From positions 117,744-174,364 of the forward strand of contig JAEUSV010000120.1 in NCBI GenBank assembly GCA_016788485.1: 56,621 bases of DNA. Direction: 5' to 3'. The position numbers and the translations under genes are program-made. Shown here in pieces: positions 1 through 9,106 of the stretch. Position 1 is the stretch's first letter. Each line of letters opens with the position of its first letter. Origin of the DNA: Flavobacteriales bacterium (lineage in GTDB: Bacteria; Bacteroidota; Bacteroidia; Flavobacteriales_F; PHOS-HE28). The notes below the pieces were generated by a model. It ran no database searches. It was not told the origin of the DNA and saw nothing but the letters and a program-made list of their open reading frames with translations.

Positions 1-1
1 G

Positions 2-490
2 TTCGACACCTACACGCTGAACGAGCACGGCCTCACGGTCGACATCTATCCCGAGATGCGCAAGGCCGTGAACATGCTGGCCATGCACAAGACGCTCGGG
101 TGCCAGCTGTACGTGATGGCGAGCCTGTGGTGCATGGACCGTTCGCTGGACGACTGCCTGCTGCAGAACGACCGCGGCAACATCATCGAGAGCAGCAGCG
201 GCAACCTCTTCATCGTGAGCAACGGGGTGCTCTACACGCCCTCGCTCACGGACGGCTGTCTGGCGGGCATCATGCGCATGCAGGTGATCAACCTGGCGCT
301 GGAGAACGGCATCAAGGTGTACGAGTGCTCGCTGAACCCGCAGAACCTGCTGGCGGCCGATGAGCTGTTCTTCACCAACGCCAGCCGCGGCCTGCAATGG
401 GTGGGCAGCTACCGCACCAAGCGCTACACGCACCGCATGGCGCAGCACCTGGTGAACCTGCTGGTGTCGAAGGTGGGCGGTCGGCCTTAG
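2..490 (+). CDS. Aminotransferase class IV, 5'-truncated by the window edge
   Basis: C-terminal 162 residues of a fold-type IV PLP enzyme of the branched-chain/D-amino-acid aminotransferase or aminodeoxychorismate lyase superfamily. The reading frame is open from base 2. The conserved core is visible: an ESSSGNLF segment followed by G-LYTP-L-G-LAGI-R, which in this family surrounds the PLP phosphate, and a late ADELFFTNASRG segment that helps form the active site. The PLP-binding lysine would lie upstream of the window. Which substrate it uses cannot be told from this part; a separate, complete branched-chain aminotransferase is present at 7451-8521, so this copy may serve another amino acid or folate synthesis. 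It ends in TAG and converges on the YqgE gene across a palindrome. Confidence 0.85.
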   Translation, partial: FDTYTLNEHGLTVDIYPEMRKAVNMLAMHKTLGCQLYVMASLWCMDRSLDDCLLQNDRGNIIESSSGNLFIVSNGVLYTPSLTDGCLAGIMRMQVINLALENGIKVYECSLNPQNLLAADELFFTNASRGLQWVGSYRTKRYTHRMAQHLVNLLVSKVGGRP

Positions 491-651
491 AGCCTGTTCG
501 GGATCTCTTCAAATGCGCTCTCCGGCCCCTTTTCCGGCCATGCTTCGCCGAAGAATGGTCACGTAGGCACCGCTATGCGACCATTTTTCGGCTGTGCCTG
601 ACCAAAAAATGGTCTCGGAGCCCATCATTCAAGAGACCCCGAACAGGCTCT
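489..651. repeat. Nested palindromic intergenic element, possible bidirectional terminator
   Basis: Fourteen bases (489-502, beginning AGAGCCTGTTCGGG) are the perfect reverse complement of 638-651, and after one mismatch a further TCTCTT/AAGAGA pairing (504-509 with 631-636) extends the arms. Inside lies a second inverted pair, GAAGAATGGTC near 553 against GACCATTTTTC near 580, and a further CCATTTTT/AAAAAATGG pair. The element fills the gap between two convergent genes, and both stop codons sit at the outer ends of the arms. It could end transcription in both directions or be a small palindromic mobile repeat. Confidence 0.7.
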
Positions 652-1238
652 TAATTGAGCGAGGGATCCTCGGGGAAGTTGGCGAGCGGCGCGTAGGCGC
701 GGCCCATCCCGCGGAGCGTGTCGCCCCACAGGTCCTTGAGCGCGGTGTTCATCACGCGCCGCTTGTCCGCCGGATGCACGAGCCACGAACGCTGCCCGAG
801 CTCCTTCTGCAGCTGGTTCTCGCCCCAGCCGCTGTAGCCCACGAAGAAGCGCACATGCCTGGCGAGGCGCGGGTCGGTGGCGAGCACCGCGCGCAGCTGC
901 TCGAAGTCGCCGCCCATGTGCACGTCGCCCATCACCTCCACGCTGCCCTCGATGTGCTTGCCCAGGGTGTGCAGGTAGTAGAGGTTGCCGCTCTGCACCG
1001 GTCCGCCGATGCTGATGCGCGTCTTGATCGGCGGCATGTCCTGCATGAGGTCGCCGATGTCCATGTCGATGAAGCGGTTGAGCACGAAGCCGAAGGAGCC
1101 TTCGTCGTTGTGTTCGCACAACAGCACCACGGTGCGGCGGAAGTAGGGGTCGGGGAGGTAGGGCTCGCTCACGAGCAACCGGCCGCGCGCGGGCGCGAGC
1201 TGGTTGTCGGGATCGAGGTCGAGCGGGTTGGACGACAT
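651..1238 (-). CDS. YqgE/AlgH family protein (UPF0301)
   Basis: 195 residues, the usual length of the family. The N-terminus reads [34 protein letters not shown], the signature stretch of YqgE/AlgH, followed by the GGPVQ segment near residue 80 and the GYSGWGE-QL segment near residue 135. The protein is cytoplasmic and its biochemical role is not settled; AlgH in Pseudomonas was named as a regulator of alginate synthesis. The start at 1238 is supported by a TAACTTTT box 18 bases upstream. Convergent with the aminotransferase on the left and divergent from pdxH on the right. Confidence 0.92.
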   Translation of the reverse strand: [195 protein letters not shown]

Positions 1239-1255
1239 GGGCTTCGGAGCGAGGG

Positions 1256-1287
1256 AAAAGTTAGCATGCGGCGAACACCCTGTGCAA
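1256..1287 (-). promoter_or_regulatory. Candidate promoter of the YqgE gene
   Basis: On the minus strand TTG (1285-1287) is followed after 21 bases by TAACTTTT (1256-1263), one base off the Bacteroidota TAnnTTTG box. The spacing is within the known range. The start codon lies 18 bases downstream. Confidence 0.5.
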
Positions 1288-1345
1288 GCGGAAGGTCATG
1301 CGGGGTGGTGCCGTGGACGGATAACTTGGTGCCGGAACCACGACC

Positions 1346-1990
1346 ATGAGCGACAACCACCGCACCCACCACCGTATCGACTACACGAAGGCCACGCTCC
1401 TGGAGCACGATGCGGGCGATGATCCCTTCGTGCTGTTCGGTCGCTGGCTGAAGGCGGCGGAGGAGGAGGGCCTGCCGGAGCACAACGCGATGGCGCTGGC
1501 CACCGCGGGCTCGTTCAGCATCAGCTGCCGCATCGTGCTGCTGCGCTCGTTCGACCGCGAGGGCTTCGTGTTCTTCACCAACTACAACAGCCGCAAGGCG
1601 CTCGACCTGGAGCGCGACCCGCGCGCGGCGCTCACCTTCTTCTGGCCCGACCACGAACGGCAGGTGCGCATCGAAGGGCGTGCCGAGCCCGTGAGCGGTG
1701 ATGAGAACGACGCTTACTTCCACAGCCGTCCGCGCGAGAGCCGTGTAGGGGCCTGGAGCAGCGACCAGAGCCGCGTGGCCGCGGACCGCGATCAGATCGA
1801 CCAGCGATTCGCGCGCTGGCAGGAGCGCCTGAAGGACCAGGAGATCCCGCGACCGGCGCACTGGGGCGGCTACCGCGTGCGTCCGGTGCGCATCGAGTTC
1901 TGGCAGGGCCGGCCGAGCCGCCTGCACGACCGCATCGCCTTCGAACGGTTCGATGATGGAAGCTGGGGGCGCATGCGCCTGCAGCCCTGA
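1346..1990 (+). CDS. pdxH: Pyridoxamine 5'-phosphate oxidase
   Basis: FMN-dependent oxidase that converts pyridoxamine or pyridoxine 5'-phosphate to pyridoxal 5'-phosphate, the last step of PLP synthesis and salvage. 214 residues, typical length. The FMN-binding part RIVLLRSFDREGFVFFTNY followed by S-KA-DLERDPRAAL-FFW lies at about residues 54-93, SRVGAWSSDQS at about 131-141, and the substrate-binding R-EFWQGRPSRLHDR near residues 178-192. The ATG at 1346 gives the expected N-terminus; a TAACTTGG sequence at 1322-1329 could be its -7 box. The neighbouring aminotransferases are PLP users, though no operon links them. Confidence 0.95.
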   Translation: MSDNHRTHHRIDYTKATLLEHDAGDDPFVLFGRWLKAAEEEGLPEHNAMALATAGSFSISCRIVLLRSFDREGFVFFTNYNSRKALDLERDPRAALTFFWPDHERQVRIEGRAEPVSGDENDAYFHSRPRESRVGAWSSDQSRVAADRDQIDQRFARWQERLKDQEIPRPAHWGGYRVRPVRIEFWQGRPSRLHDRIAFERFDDGSWGRMRLQP

Positions 1991-2011
1991 GCGCGGCCCC
2001 ATCAACGCGAA

Positions 2012-2034
2012 AAGCCCCGGTGTTGCCGGGGCTT
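2012..2034. terminator. Bidirectional terminator between pdxH and bTHX
   Basis: Perfect 9-base inverted repeat AAGCCCCGG with loop TGTTG. On the minus strand the stem runs into CTTTTCG, on the plus strand into CTTCTC, so it can serve both convergent genes. Confidence 0.8.
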
Positions 2035-2056
2035 CTCATGCATATGCGGTGAAGGC

Positions 2057-2269
2057 TCAGTCCTTCTTCGGGGCGGCTTTCTTGGCAGCGGCCTTCTTGG
2101 CGGGGGCGGCCTTCTTGGCGGCCTTCTTCGCCGGAGCGGCCTTCTTCTTCGGGGCCGACTTGGCGGTGGTCTTCGCAGCGGCCTTCACGGCGCGCTTCGA
2201 GGGGCGGCTCTTGCCGCGGCTGCCGATGTTGCGCTTGCCTTTCTTCGACTTCTTGTCACCTTTTCCCAT
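2057..2269 (-). CDS. Small ribosomal protein bTHX with a lysine/alanine-rich tail
   Basis: 70 residues. The first 25 (MGKGDKKSKKGKRNIGSRGKSR then PSK) match the bTHX family, a short basic peptide that sits in the head of the 30S subunit in Thermus and is also found in Bacteroidota. Residues 28-70 are almost only K, A and P in AAKKAAPAKK-like repeats, resembling histone H1 or the Hc1-type bacterial tails, which bind nucleic acid without fixed structure. The family member is normally about 25-45 residues, so the tail is an extension. A TACTTTTG box stands 26 bases upstream of the ATG. Ribosomal role is by family; the tail's role is unknown. Confidence 0.75.
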   Translation of the reverse strand: MGKGDKKSKKGKRNIGSRGKSRPSKRAVKAAAKTTAKSAPKKKAAPAKKAAKKAAPAKKAAAKKAAPKKD

Positions 2270-2294
2270 GATCTGGTGTGTTAAGGGTTCGCAC

Positions 2295-2302
2295 CAAAAG
2301 TA
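2295..2302 (-). promoter_or_regulatory. -7 box of the bTHX gene
   Basis: TACTTTTG on the minus strand, a full match to TAnnTTTG, 26 bases before the start codon. No clear TTG at the -33 position. Confidence 0.55.
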
Positions 2303-2371
2303 CCGGGGTGCCCGGCGGGGCCTTGGTGCGCGCGCGCCGCAATTCTCAACGCGCGGGTGTTGAAGCAGCGC

Positions 2372-3052
2372 TCATGACGCCTCACCGGCCTCGCGGCGCA
2401 GGCGCTCCTCGAGGTGCTGCGCGCTGTGCACCACTTTGCGCGCCCACTGCAGCTTCAGGGCGATGAGCTTGTCGGGCGGCAGGCGCCAGTCGACCGTGCC
2501 CGCGCGCAGCCGCTCCATCACGGTGTACAGCACGATGGCGGCCGACACGGAGATGTTGTAGCTCTCGGTGAACCCGTACATGGGGATGCGCAGGTGCTCG
2601 TCGGCATGCGCCATGAGCACATCGCTCGCGCCGGTAAGTTCGGTGCCGAAGCAGAAGGCCATGGGCCGCTGCAGGTCGATGGTGCCGGGGGTGACGTTCT
2701 CGGCGTGCGGTGTGGTCACGATGATGCGGTAGCCTTCGCGCTTCAACCGCTGCACGCATTCGAGCGTGTTGTCGGCGCGCTCGCGGTAGCGGTGCATGTC
2801 CACCCACTTCGAGGAGCCGAGCGTCACGTCCGGGTTCACCGTGTACTTGTTGCGGTTCTCGATGATGTGCAGGTCCTGGATCCCGAGCAGGTCGCAGGTG
2901 CGCACCACGGCGCTCGCGTTGTGCGGCTGGTAGATGTCCTCGAGCACGGCCGTCACATGGCGCGTGCGTTCGGGGGCGATGCGGTCGAAGAGCGCGCGCT
3001 TGTTGTCGGAGATGAACTGCGCGAGCTGGTCGTAGAGCTGATGGTCGGTCAT
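2372..3052 (-). CDS. trmH: tRNA (guanosine-2'-O)-methyltransferase, TrmH/SpoU family
   Basis: SPOUT-class enzyme that transfers a methyl group from S-adenosylmethionine to the 2'-hydroxyl of a guanosine in tRNA, by family most likely G18. 226 residues. Three SpoU motifs are visible: NASAVVRTCD near residues 45-54 with the catalytic-type arginine, FCFGTELTGAS near 133-143, and ESYNISVSAAIVLY near 163-176, which together build the trefoil knot that holds SAM. A TACCCTTG sequence lies only 6 bases before the ATG, so the messenger may be nearly leaderless. Confidence 0.9.
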   Translation of the reverse strand: MTDHQLYDQLAQFISDNKRALFDRIAPERTRHVTAVLEDIYQPHNASAVVRTCDLLGIQDLHIIENRNKYTVNPDVTLGSSKWVDMHRYRERADNTLECVQRLKREGYRIIVTTPHAENVTPGTIDLQRPMAFCFGTELTGASDVLMAHADEHLRIPMYGFTESYNISVSAAIVLYTVMERLRAGTVDWRLPPDKLIALKLQWARKVVHSAQHLEERLRREAGEAS

Positions 3053-3076
3053 CGACGCAAGGGTAGGAAAAAGAGA

Positions 3077-3100
3077 AGGTCCCTCTTGCGAGGGACCTTC
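3077..3100 (-). terminator. Terminator of the HU gene
   Basis: Inverted repeat AAGGTCCCTC with loop TTGC and GAGGGACCTT. On the minus strand it is followed by CTCTTTTTCC, a usable U-run, 23 bases after the HU stop codon. Confidence 0.85.
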
Positions 3101-3122
3101 CGACGTTCGTTGGAACGGTCGC

Positions 3123-3395
3123 TTACTTCACCTTGTTGGAGAGGTCGGCGCCGGCCTTGAACTTCACCACCTTCTTGGCAGCGATCTTGATCTCCTTGCC
3201 GGTCTGGGGGTTGCGGCCTTTGCGAGCAGCACGCTTGGTGATGCTGAAGGTACCGAAGCCCACCAGGGCCACGCGGTCACCCTTCTTCAGGGCCTTGGTC
3301 GTGTGGTTCACGAAGGCGTCGAGCGCGCGCTTGGCGTCGGCCTTGGAGATCTTCGCCTCAGCGGCGATGTTCTCGATCAGTTCGGCTTTGTTCAT
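3123..3395 (-). CDS. HU family DNA-binding protein
   Basis: 90-residue nucleoid protein that binds and bends DNA as a dimer. It begins [20 protein letters not shown], contains the core [23 protein letters not shown] with the DNA-clamping RNPQTG at about residues 60-65, and ends [13 protein letters not shown]. The family's conserved MNKAEL start is at 3395; an ATG two codons earlier (3401) is the alternative, giving 92 residues. A much longer upstream reading frame is not used, because a strong promoter lies at 3446-3475 downstream of its start. Single-gene unit with its own promoter and terminator. Confidence 0.95.
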   Translation of the reverse strand: MNKAELIENIAAEAKISKADAKRALDAFVNHTTKALKKGDRVALVGFGTFSITKRAARKGRNPQTGKEIKIAAKKVVKFKAGADLSNKVK

Positions 3396-3445
3396 GCCCA
3401 TGGTCGTAGATGGTTTTGAGTTTGTTGGGTTAGTGAACTCGGAGG

Positions 3446-3475
3446 CAAATGTATCCGCGGACCCACGTCTGTCAA
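3446..3475 (-). promoter_or_regulatory. HU promoter (TTG-N19-TACATTTG)
   Basis: On the minus strand TTG (3473-3475, as part of TTGACA) is followed by exactly 19 bases and TACATTTG (3446-3453). This is a full match to the Bacteroidota primary promoter and lies about 50 bases before the start codon. Confidence 0.8.
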
Positions 3476-3600
3476 GGGTTTCAGACGGTATCTCCGGAGA
3501 ATGTTGAAAAATCAGGGCTTTTGTTGATAAGTGGCCCTGAAAGCCGCTGTGGACAAGGGTTTCCGGAAGGGGGCCTTCCCGAGGCCGCGCAGGTGTTGGT

Positions 3601-4011
3601 TCAACGCTTCGGCGCCTCGAGGAACACACGGTCCGTTCCATCGAACTGCGGCGCCTGCACACTGAGCACTTTCAGGGGGGCCGTGCCCGTGCGCTTCACC
3701 GCGTGGGGCGTGCCTTTCGGGATGGTGAGCACCTGGCCGGTACGCACCGTGAGCACGGTGTCGCCGAGGGTCATCAGGCCTTCGCCATCGAGCACCGATA
3801 CATGCTCGGTGTGCGCACGATGCAGGTGCAGCGGCACCTCTCCCGTGATGCACAGCAGGAAGGAACTGGCCAGGCTGTCGCTGTGAAGGGGCACGCTCTG
3901 CACGGCACGTCCATCGCTCGCGCAGGTGCAATCCGCAGCGGTGACCACGCGTTGACCATGGGCGAGCGCGGCCAGCAGCACGAGGGTCGGAGTGAGCGCG
4001 ACGCGTTTCAT
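3601..4011 (-). CDS. Secreted cupin-domain protein
   Basis: 136 residues. The first 19 or so form a signal peptide ([19 protein letters not shown]), so the protein is exported to the periplasm or beyond. The rest is one small beta-barrel cupin: [19 protein letters not shown] near residues 58-76 carries the histidines and glutamate of cupin motif 1, and [10 protein letters not shown] near residue 104 gives motif 2. Substrate unknown; such proteins bind a metal and often a small organic ligand. Its ATG overlaps the stop of fmt by four bases, making it the last gene of the recQ-mpg-fmt operon. The link to those DNA/translation genes is not obvious. Confidence 0.75.
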   Translation of the reverse strand: MKRVALTPTLVLLAALAHGQRVVTAADCTCASDGRAVQSVPLHSDSLASSFLLCITGEVPLHLHRAHTEHVSVLDGEGLMTLGDTVLTVRTGQVLTIPKGTPHAVKRTGTAPLKVLSVQAPQFDGTDRVFLEAPKR

Positions 4012-4964
4012 TGCAGCATGATCGATCGTTCGGCGCGGAGGCCACGCAGCAGTTCCGCCGCGCGGGTGCGGCGCTTGCCTTCGAGCTGTACGTCCAGCGC
4101 TTCGAGCAGTCCGGCGCCGCAGGCCACGAACATGCGCCCATCCTTCACCTGTACGGTGCCAGGCGCGCCATGCGCTCCGTCGTCGTCCAGCACGCGTGTG
4201 CGCAGCACCTTGAAGTGCAGCGGTGCGCGGTCGTCGATCACCAGCTGGCACCAGGCGCCGGGGAAGGGTGAGAGGCCGCGGATGTGGTCGTGCACCTTGC
4301 GCGCTTCGCGGTGCAGGTCGATGCGGCAGTTCTGCGGGTTCAGCTTCGGTGCTTCGTGCAACGCACCGGTGACCAGGCGTTCCTGCGGGATGCGTTGCGC
4401 CGTGCCGGCGAGGATGGCCTGCACCGTGCGCACCAGCAGTGCACCGCCCACTTCCATGAGGCGGTCGTGCACATCACCCGCGGTGTCGTCCTCGCCGATG
4501 GGCAGCTCCACTCGGTCGATGATGTCGCCGGTGTCGATCTGCTGCCGGATGAAGAAGGTGGTGGCGCCGGTGATGCGCTCGCCGTTGATCACGGCCCAAT
4601 TGATCGGCGCGGCGCCCCGGTAGTCGGGCAGCAGCGAGCCGTGCAGGTTGATCGTTCCTAACGCGGGCCTCGACCACACCTGTTCCGGAAGCATGCGGAA
4701 GGCCACCACCACATAGAGCGATGCACCCGTCGCGTCGAGCGCTGTGAGGAAGGCCGGGTCGCGCAGGCGCTCGGGCTGGAGCACGGGGATGCTGAGCGCG
4801 ATGGCGCGCTCCTTCACAGCGGAGGCCTTCAGCTGTTGGCCGCGGCCGGCGGGGCGGTCCGGTGCGGTGACCACGGCCGCGACGTCGATGCCGGCCTTCA
4901 CCAGGGCATCGAGCGAGGCCACCGCGAAGGGAGGCGTGCCCATGAAGACGATGCGTGCGCTCAT
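4008..4964 (-). CDS. fmt: Methionyl-tRNA formyltransferase
   Basis: Formylates the amino group of methionyl-tRNA(fMet) with 10-formyltetrahydrofolate before translation initiation. 318 residues, typical. N-terminal Rossmann-like catalytic domain: RIVFMGTPPFA at residues 4-14, the formyltransferase motif NLHGSLLPDYRG at 106-117 with N106 and H108, and DTGDII with D144, matching the N-H-D catalytic triad. The C-terminal 110 residues form the tRNA-binding OB-like domain. Translationally coupled by ATGA overlaps both to mpg upstream and to the cupin gene downstream. Confidence 0.95.
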   Translation of the reverse strand: MSARIVFMGTPPFAVASLDALVKAGIDVAAVVTAPDRPAGRGQQLKASAVKERAIALSIPVLQPERLRDPAFLTALDATGASLYVVVAFRMLPEQVWSRPALGTINLHGSLLPDYRGAAPINWAVINGERITGATTFFIRQQIDTGDIIDRVELPIGEDDTAGDVHDRLMEVGGALLVRTVQAILAGTAQRIPQERLVTGALHEAPKLNPQNCRIDLHREARKVHDHIRGLSPFPGAWCQLVIDDRAPLHFKVLRTRVLDDDGAHGAPGTVQVKDGRMFVACGAGLLEALDVQLEGKRRTRAAELLRGLRAERSIMLQ

Positions 4965-5544
4965 CGCAGGTCCGAAGGTCGGACAAGGAAGCGGTACGGC
5001 AGCAGGGCATCATCGCCCGCGTAATCCACACCGATGCGTGGACCGGCCAGCACCTTCGCCGGATCGATCGCGATGCCACGATCGGCAATGCGGATGGGGC
5101 CCGTGAGCAGGTCGCTGCCCGTGTGCCGAACATGGATGCCCAGGGCCTTCGCGACCACGCCCGGCCCTTTCAGCAGCGTGCCCGGCGGCCGAACGAGCCG
5201 TTCGTGCATGGCCTCGAGGCCTTCGACCGGAACACCGGCACGCACCAGCACGGCATGCGGGATCTCGCGTGCATTGCACACCACATTGAACAGGTGGTGG
5301 ATACCGTAGCACAGGTACACGTAGGCCGTGCCGCCGCGCGCGTACATCACCTCGGTGCGTTCCGTGCGCCGGCCGCCATGGGCGTGGGAGGCGCGGTCGT
5401 GGACGCCGGCGTAGGCCTCGGTCTCGGTGATGATCGCACTGGTGATCTTTCCGTTGAACCGGGTGAGCAGGACCTTGCCGAGCAGGTCGCGCGCCACCTG
5501 CACCACGTCGTCGCGCAGGTAGAAGGAGCGGGGCAGCTCGCGGC

Positions 5545-5548
<4 letters not shown>
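4961..5548 (-). CDS. 3-methyladenine DNA glycosylase (AAG/MPG family)
   Basis: Base-excision repair enzyme that removes alkylated purines. 195 residues. TETEAY at residues 41-46 contains the glutamate that activates water in the human enzyme, and ARGGTAYVYLCYGIHHLFNVV near 70-90 is the family's base-flipping core, with the conserved tyrosines and histidine. I chose ATG 5548 rather than an upstream start, because it overlaps the recQ stop as ATGA, the same arrangement seen at the next two junctions. RecQ and this glycosylase together suggest a DNA-maintenance operon. Confidence 0.92.
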
Positions 5549-7362
<1,814 letters not shown>

Positions 7363-7419
7363 GCGGTGGGGTGGAACAGGGGCTGATGTGGCTCACCGCG
7401 CCCCGGATGCCGACTTGGT

Positions 7420-7427
7420 TACATTTG
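7420..7427 (+). promoter_or_regulatory. -7 box of the branched-chain aminotransferase gene
   Basis: TACATTTG, a full TAnnTTTG match, 23 bases before the ATG at 7451. It argues against the longer reading frame that would start at 7361, upstream of this box. Confidence 0.6.
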
Positions 7428-7450
7428 CCCCAATAGCACCCAACCCCGCG

Positions 7451-8521
7451 ATGATCACGACCGGGCAAAAGATAGCGATCGAGGAGACCAAGCATTCCCG
7501 GTTGCCGGGGACCGACCTGGCCAACGTGAAGTTCGGACGCACCTTCAGCGACCACATGTTCGTGATGGACTTCGCGGACGGTGAATGGCGCGAGCCGCGG
7601 ATCGTGCCGTACGCCGACCTGCAGATGAGCCCGGCCTGCCTGGTGCTGCATTACGCGCAGACCATCTTCGAAGGGCTCAAGGCCTACCGCAGCGCCGATG
7701 GCTCGGTGAACCTGTTCCGTCCGCAGGCGAACATCGCGCGCATGAACAAGAGCGCCCACCGCATGTGCATGCCGCACATCCCGGAGGAGCTGTTCATGGA
7801 CGCGCTGCTCCAGCTCGTGGGCAAGGACCGCGGCTGGATCCCCGGCGACGAGGAGGGCGCGCTCTACATCCGTCCGTTCATGTACGCCGCCGATGAGTTC
7901 ATCGGTGTGCGTACCGCGGAGACCTATCGCTTCATCATCTTCACCTGCCCCGTTCGCGGTTACTACACCGAGGCCGTGAAGGTGAAGATCGAAACGCACT
8001 ACAGCCGCGCGTTCCCCGGTGGTACGGGCGAGGCGAAGTGCGGTGGCAACTACGCCGCGAGCCTTTATCCGGCCAAGCTGGCCCACGACAAGGGCTACCA
8101 CCAGCTGGTGTGGACCGATGGCATGGAGCACAAGTACATCGAGGAGAGCGGCACCATGAACATCTTCCTGCGCATCGGCGATACGCTGGTGACGCCGGAT
8201 ACCGATGGCACCATCCTGCATGGTGTCACCCGCGACAGCATCATCCAGCTCGCCCGCCGCGAAGGCATCCCCACGGAAGTGCGTCGCGTGACGGTGGAGG
8301 AGGTGGTGAACGCCTTGCGCAACGGCACGCTGAAGGAGGCCTTCGGTGCCGGTACGGCGGCGACCATCGCCCACATCCGCAGCATCGCCCACGAGGACCG
8401 CGAGTTCGAGCTGCCCTCCGTGGAGGACCGTGAATACGCCACCAAGCTCGGGGGCATGCTCGACGACATCCGCCGTGGCCGCGCTGCCGACACCTTCGGG
8501 TGGATGGTTCCCGTGCGCTGA
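7451..8521 (+). CDS. ilvE: Branched-chain-amino-acid aminotransferase
   Basis: PLP enzyme that interconverts leucine, isoleucine and valine with their 2-oxo acids, using 2-oxoglutarate/glutamate. 356 residues, the length of the IlvE II type. The PLP lysine is K196 in EAKCGGNYAAS; QTIFEGLKAYR at about 70-80, the arginine in YIRPF at 139-143 and EESGTMNIF near 228-236 are the other family signatures. Start at 7451 follows the promoter box. Stands alone, followed by a terminator that overlaps the end of the convergent dnaJ-like gene. Confidence 0.95.
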   Translation: MITTGQKIAIEETKHSRLPGTDLANVKFGRTFSDHMFVMDFADGEWREPRIVPYADLQMSPACLVLHYAQTIFEGLKAYRSADGSVNLFRPQANIARMNKSAHRMCMPHIPEELFMDALLQLVGKDRGWIPGDEEGALYIRPFMYAADEFIGVRTAETYRFIIFTCPVRGYYTEAVKVKIETHYSRAFPGGTGEAKCGGNYAASLYPAKLAHDKGYHQLVWTDGMEHKYIEESGTMNIFLRIGDTLVTPDTDGTILHGVTRDSIIQLARREGIPTEVRRVTVEEVVNALRNGTLKEAFGAGTAATIAHIRSIAHEDREFELPSVEDREYATKLGGMLDDIRRGRAADTFGWMVPVR

Positions 8522-8548
8522 GCCCGGATCATATCAACGTTGCAGGGA

Positions 8549-8570
8549 AGGCCGGTCATGGACCGGCCTT
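8549..8570. terminator. Terminator shared by ilvE and the J-domain gene
   Basis: Inverted repeat AAGGCCGGTC, loop AT, then GACCGGCCTT. The stop codon of the convergent J-domain gene (8556-8558) lies inside this hairpin, so the same 22 bases end one gene's coding frame and both genes' transcription. Confidence 0.75.
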
Positions 8571-9023
8571 CCGCGTTCCAAGGCGCAGGCCATCGATGCT
8601 GTCGGGCAGGATCGCCAGGCCCGGCAGCGCCATGAACAGCTGCACATGCATGCCCTTTCCCCCCAGGAAGGCGAGGAGCACGCCGAGCAACAGGCACACC
8701 GCGAAGCACAGGCCGGTGGCATGGAGCGCGTTGAACAGGAGGCGTTCGCGTGGGGTGACCGGTCGTTCGGCGCATGGCGGGGATGGCCTGCGGCCGACAG
8801 GTGCCGACATGGCTGGCGCGCAGCGGGGCGGCTGCGGTCGCGCGAGGGCCTGCCGGTAGGCCTCGTGCAGGCGGCGGAAGCGCTCGGCCGCACCGGGCGA
8901 GGTGTCGCGGTCGGGATGATGCCGGAGCGCCAGTCGCCGGTACGCCTGCTTCACCACATCGGGCGATGCATCATGCGGTATGCCGAGCAGGTCCCAGGGT
9001 GAGGTGGTCGGAGGTGGAGGCAT
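8556..9023 (-). CDS. Membrane-anchored J-domain protein
   Basis: 155 residues. An N-terminal J domain occupies residues 9-62, with the Hsp70-stimulating HPD tripeptide at 36-38 in a typical LRHHPDRD context. A proline-rich linker follows, then two hydrophobic helices at about 96-115 and 122-140, so the J domain would face the cytoplasm from the inner membrane. No zinc-finger or C-terminal substrate domains, hence a class III J protein that recruits DnaK to a specific place or client. The partner is unknown. Confidence 0.8.
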   Translation of the reverse strand: MPPPPTTSPWDLLGIPHDASPDVVKQAYRRLALRHHPDRDTSPGAAERFRRLHEAYRQALARPQPPRCAPAMSAPVGRRPSPPCAERPVTPRERLLFNALHATGLCFAVCLLLGVLLAFLGGKGMHVQLFMALPGLAILPDSIDGLRLGTRKAGP

Positions 9024-9106
9024 GCCTATCCTTGTTCGGTGTGCGCCGTTCCGCGGCAGGGCGTTATGCGATCCAGGGCACGCGTGTATCTTCCAGTTGA
9101 ACGCTG

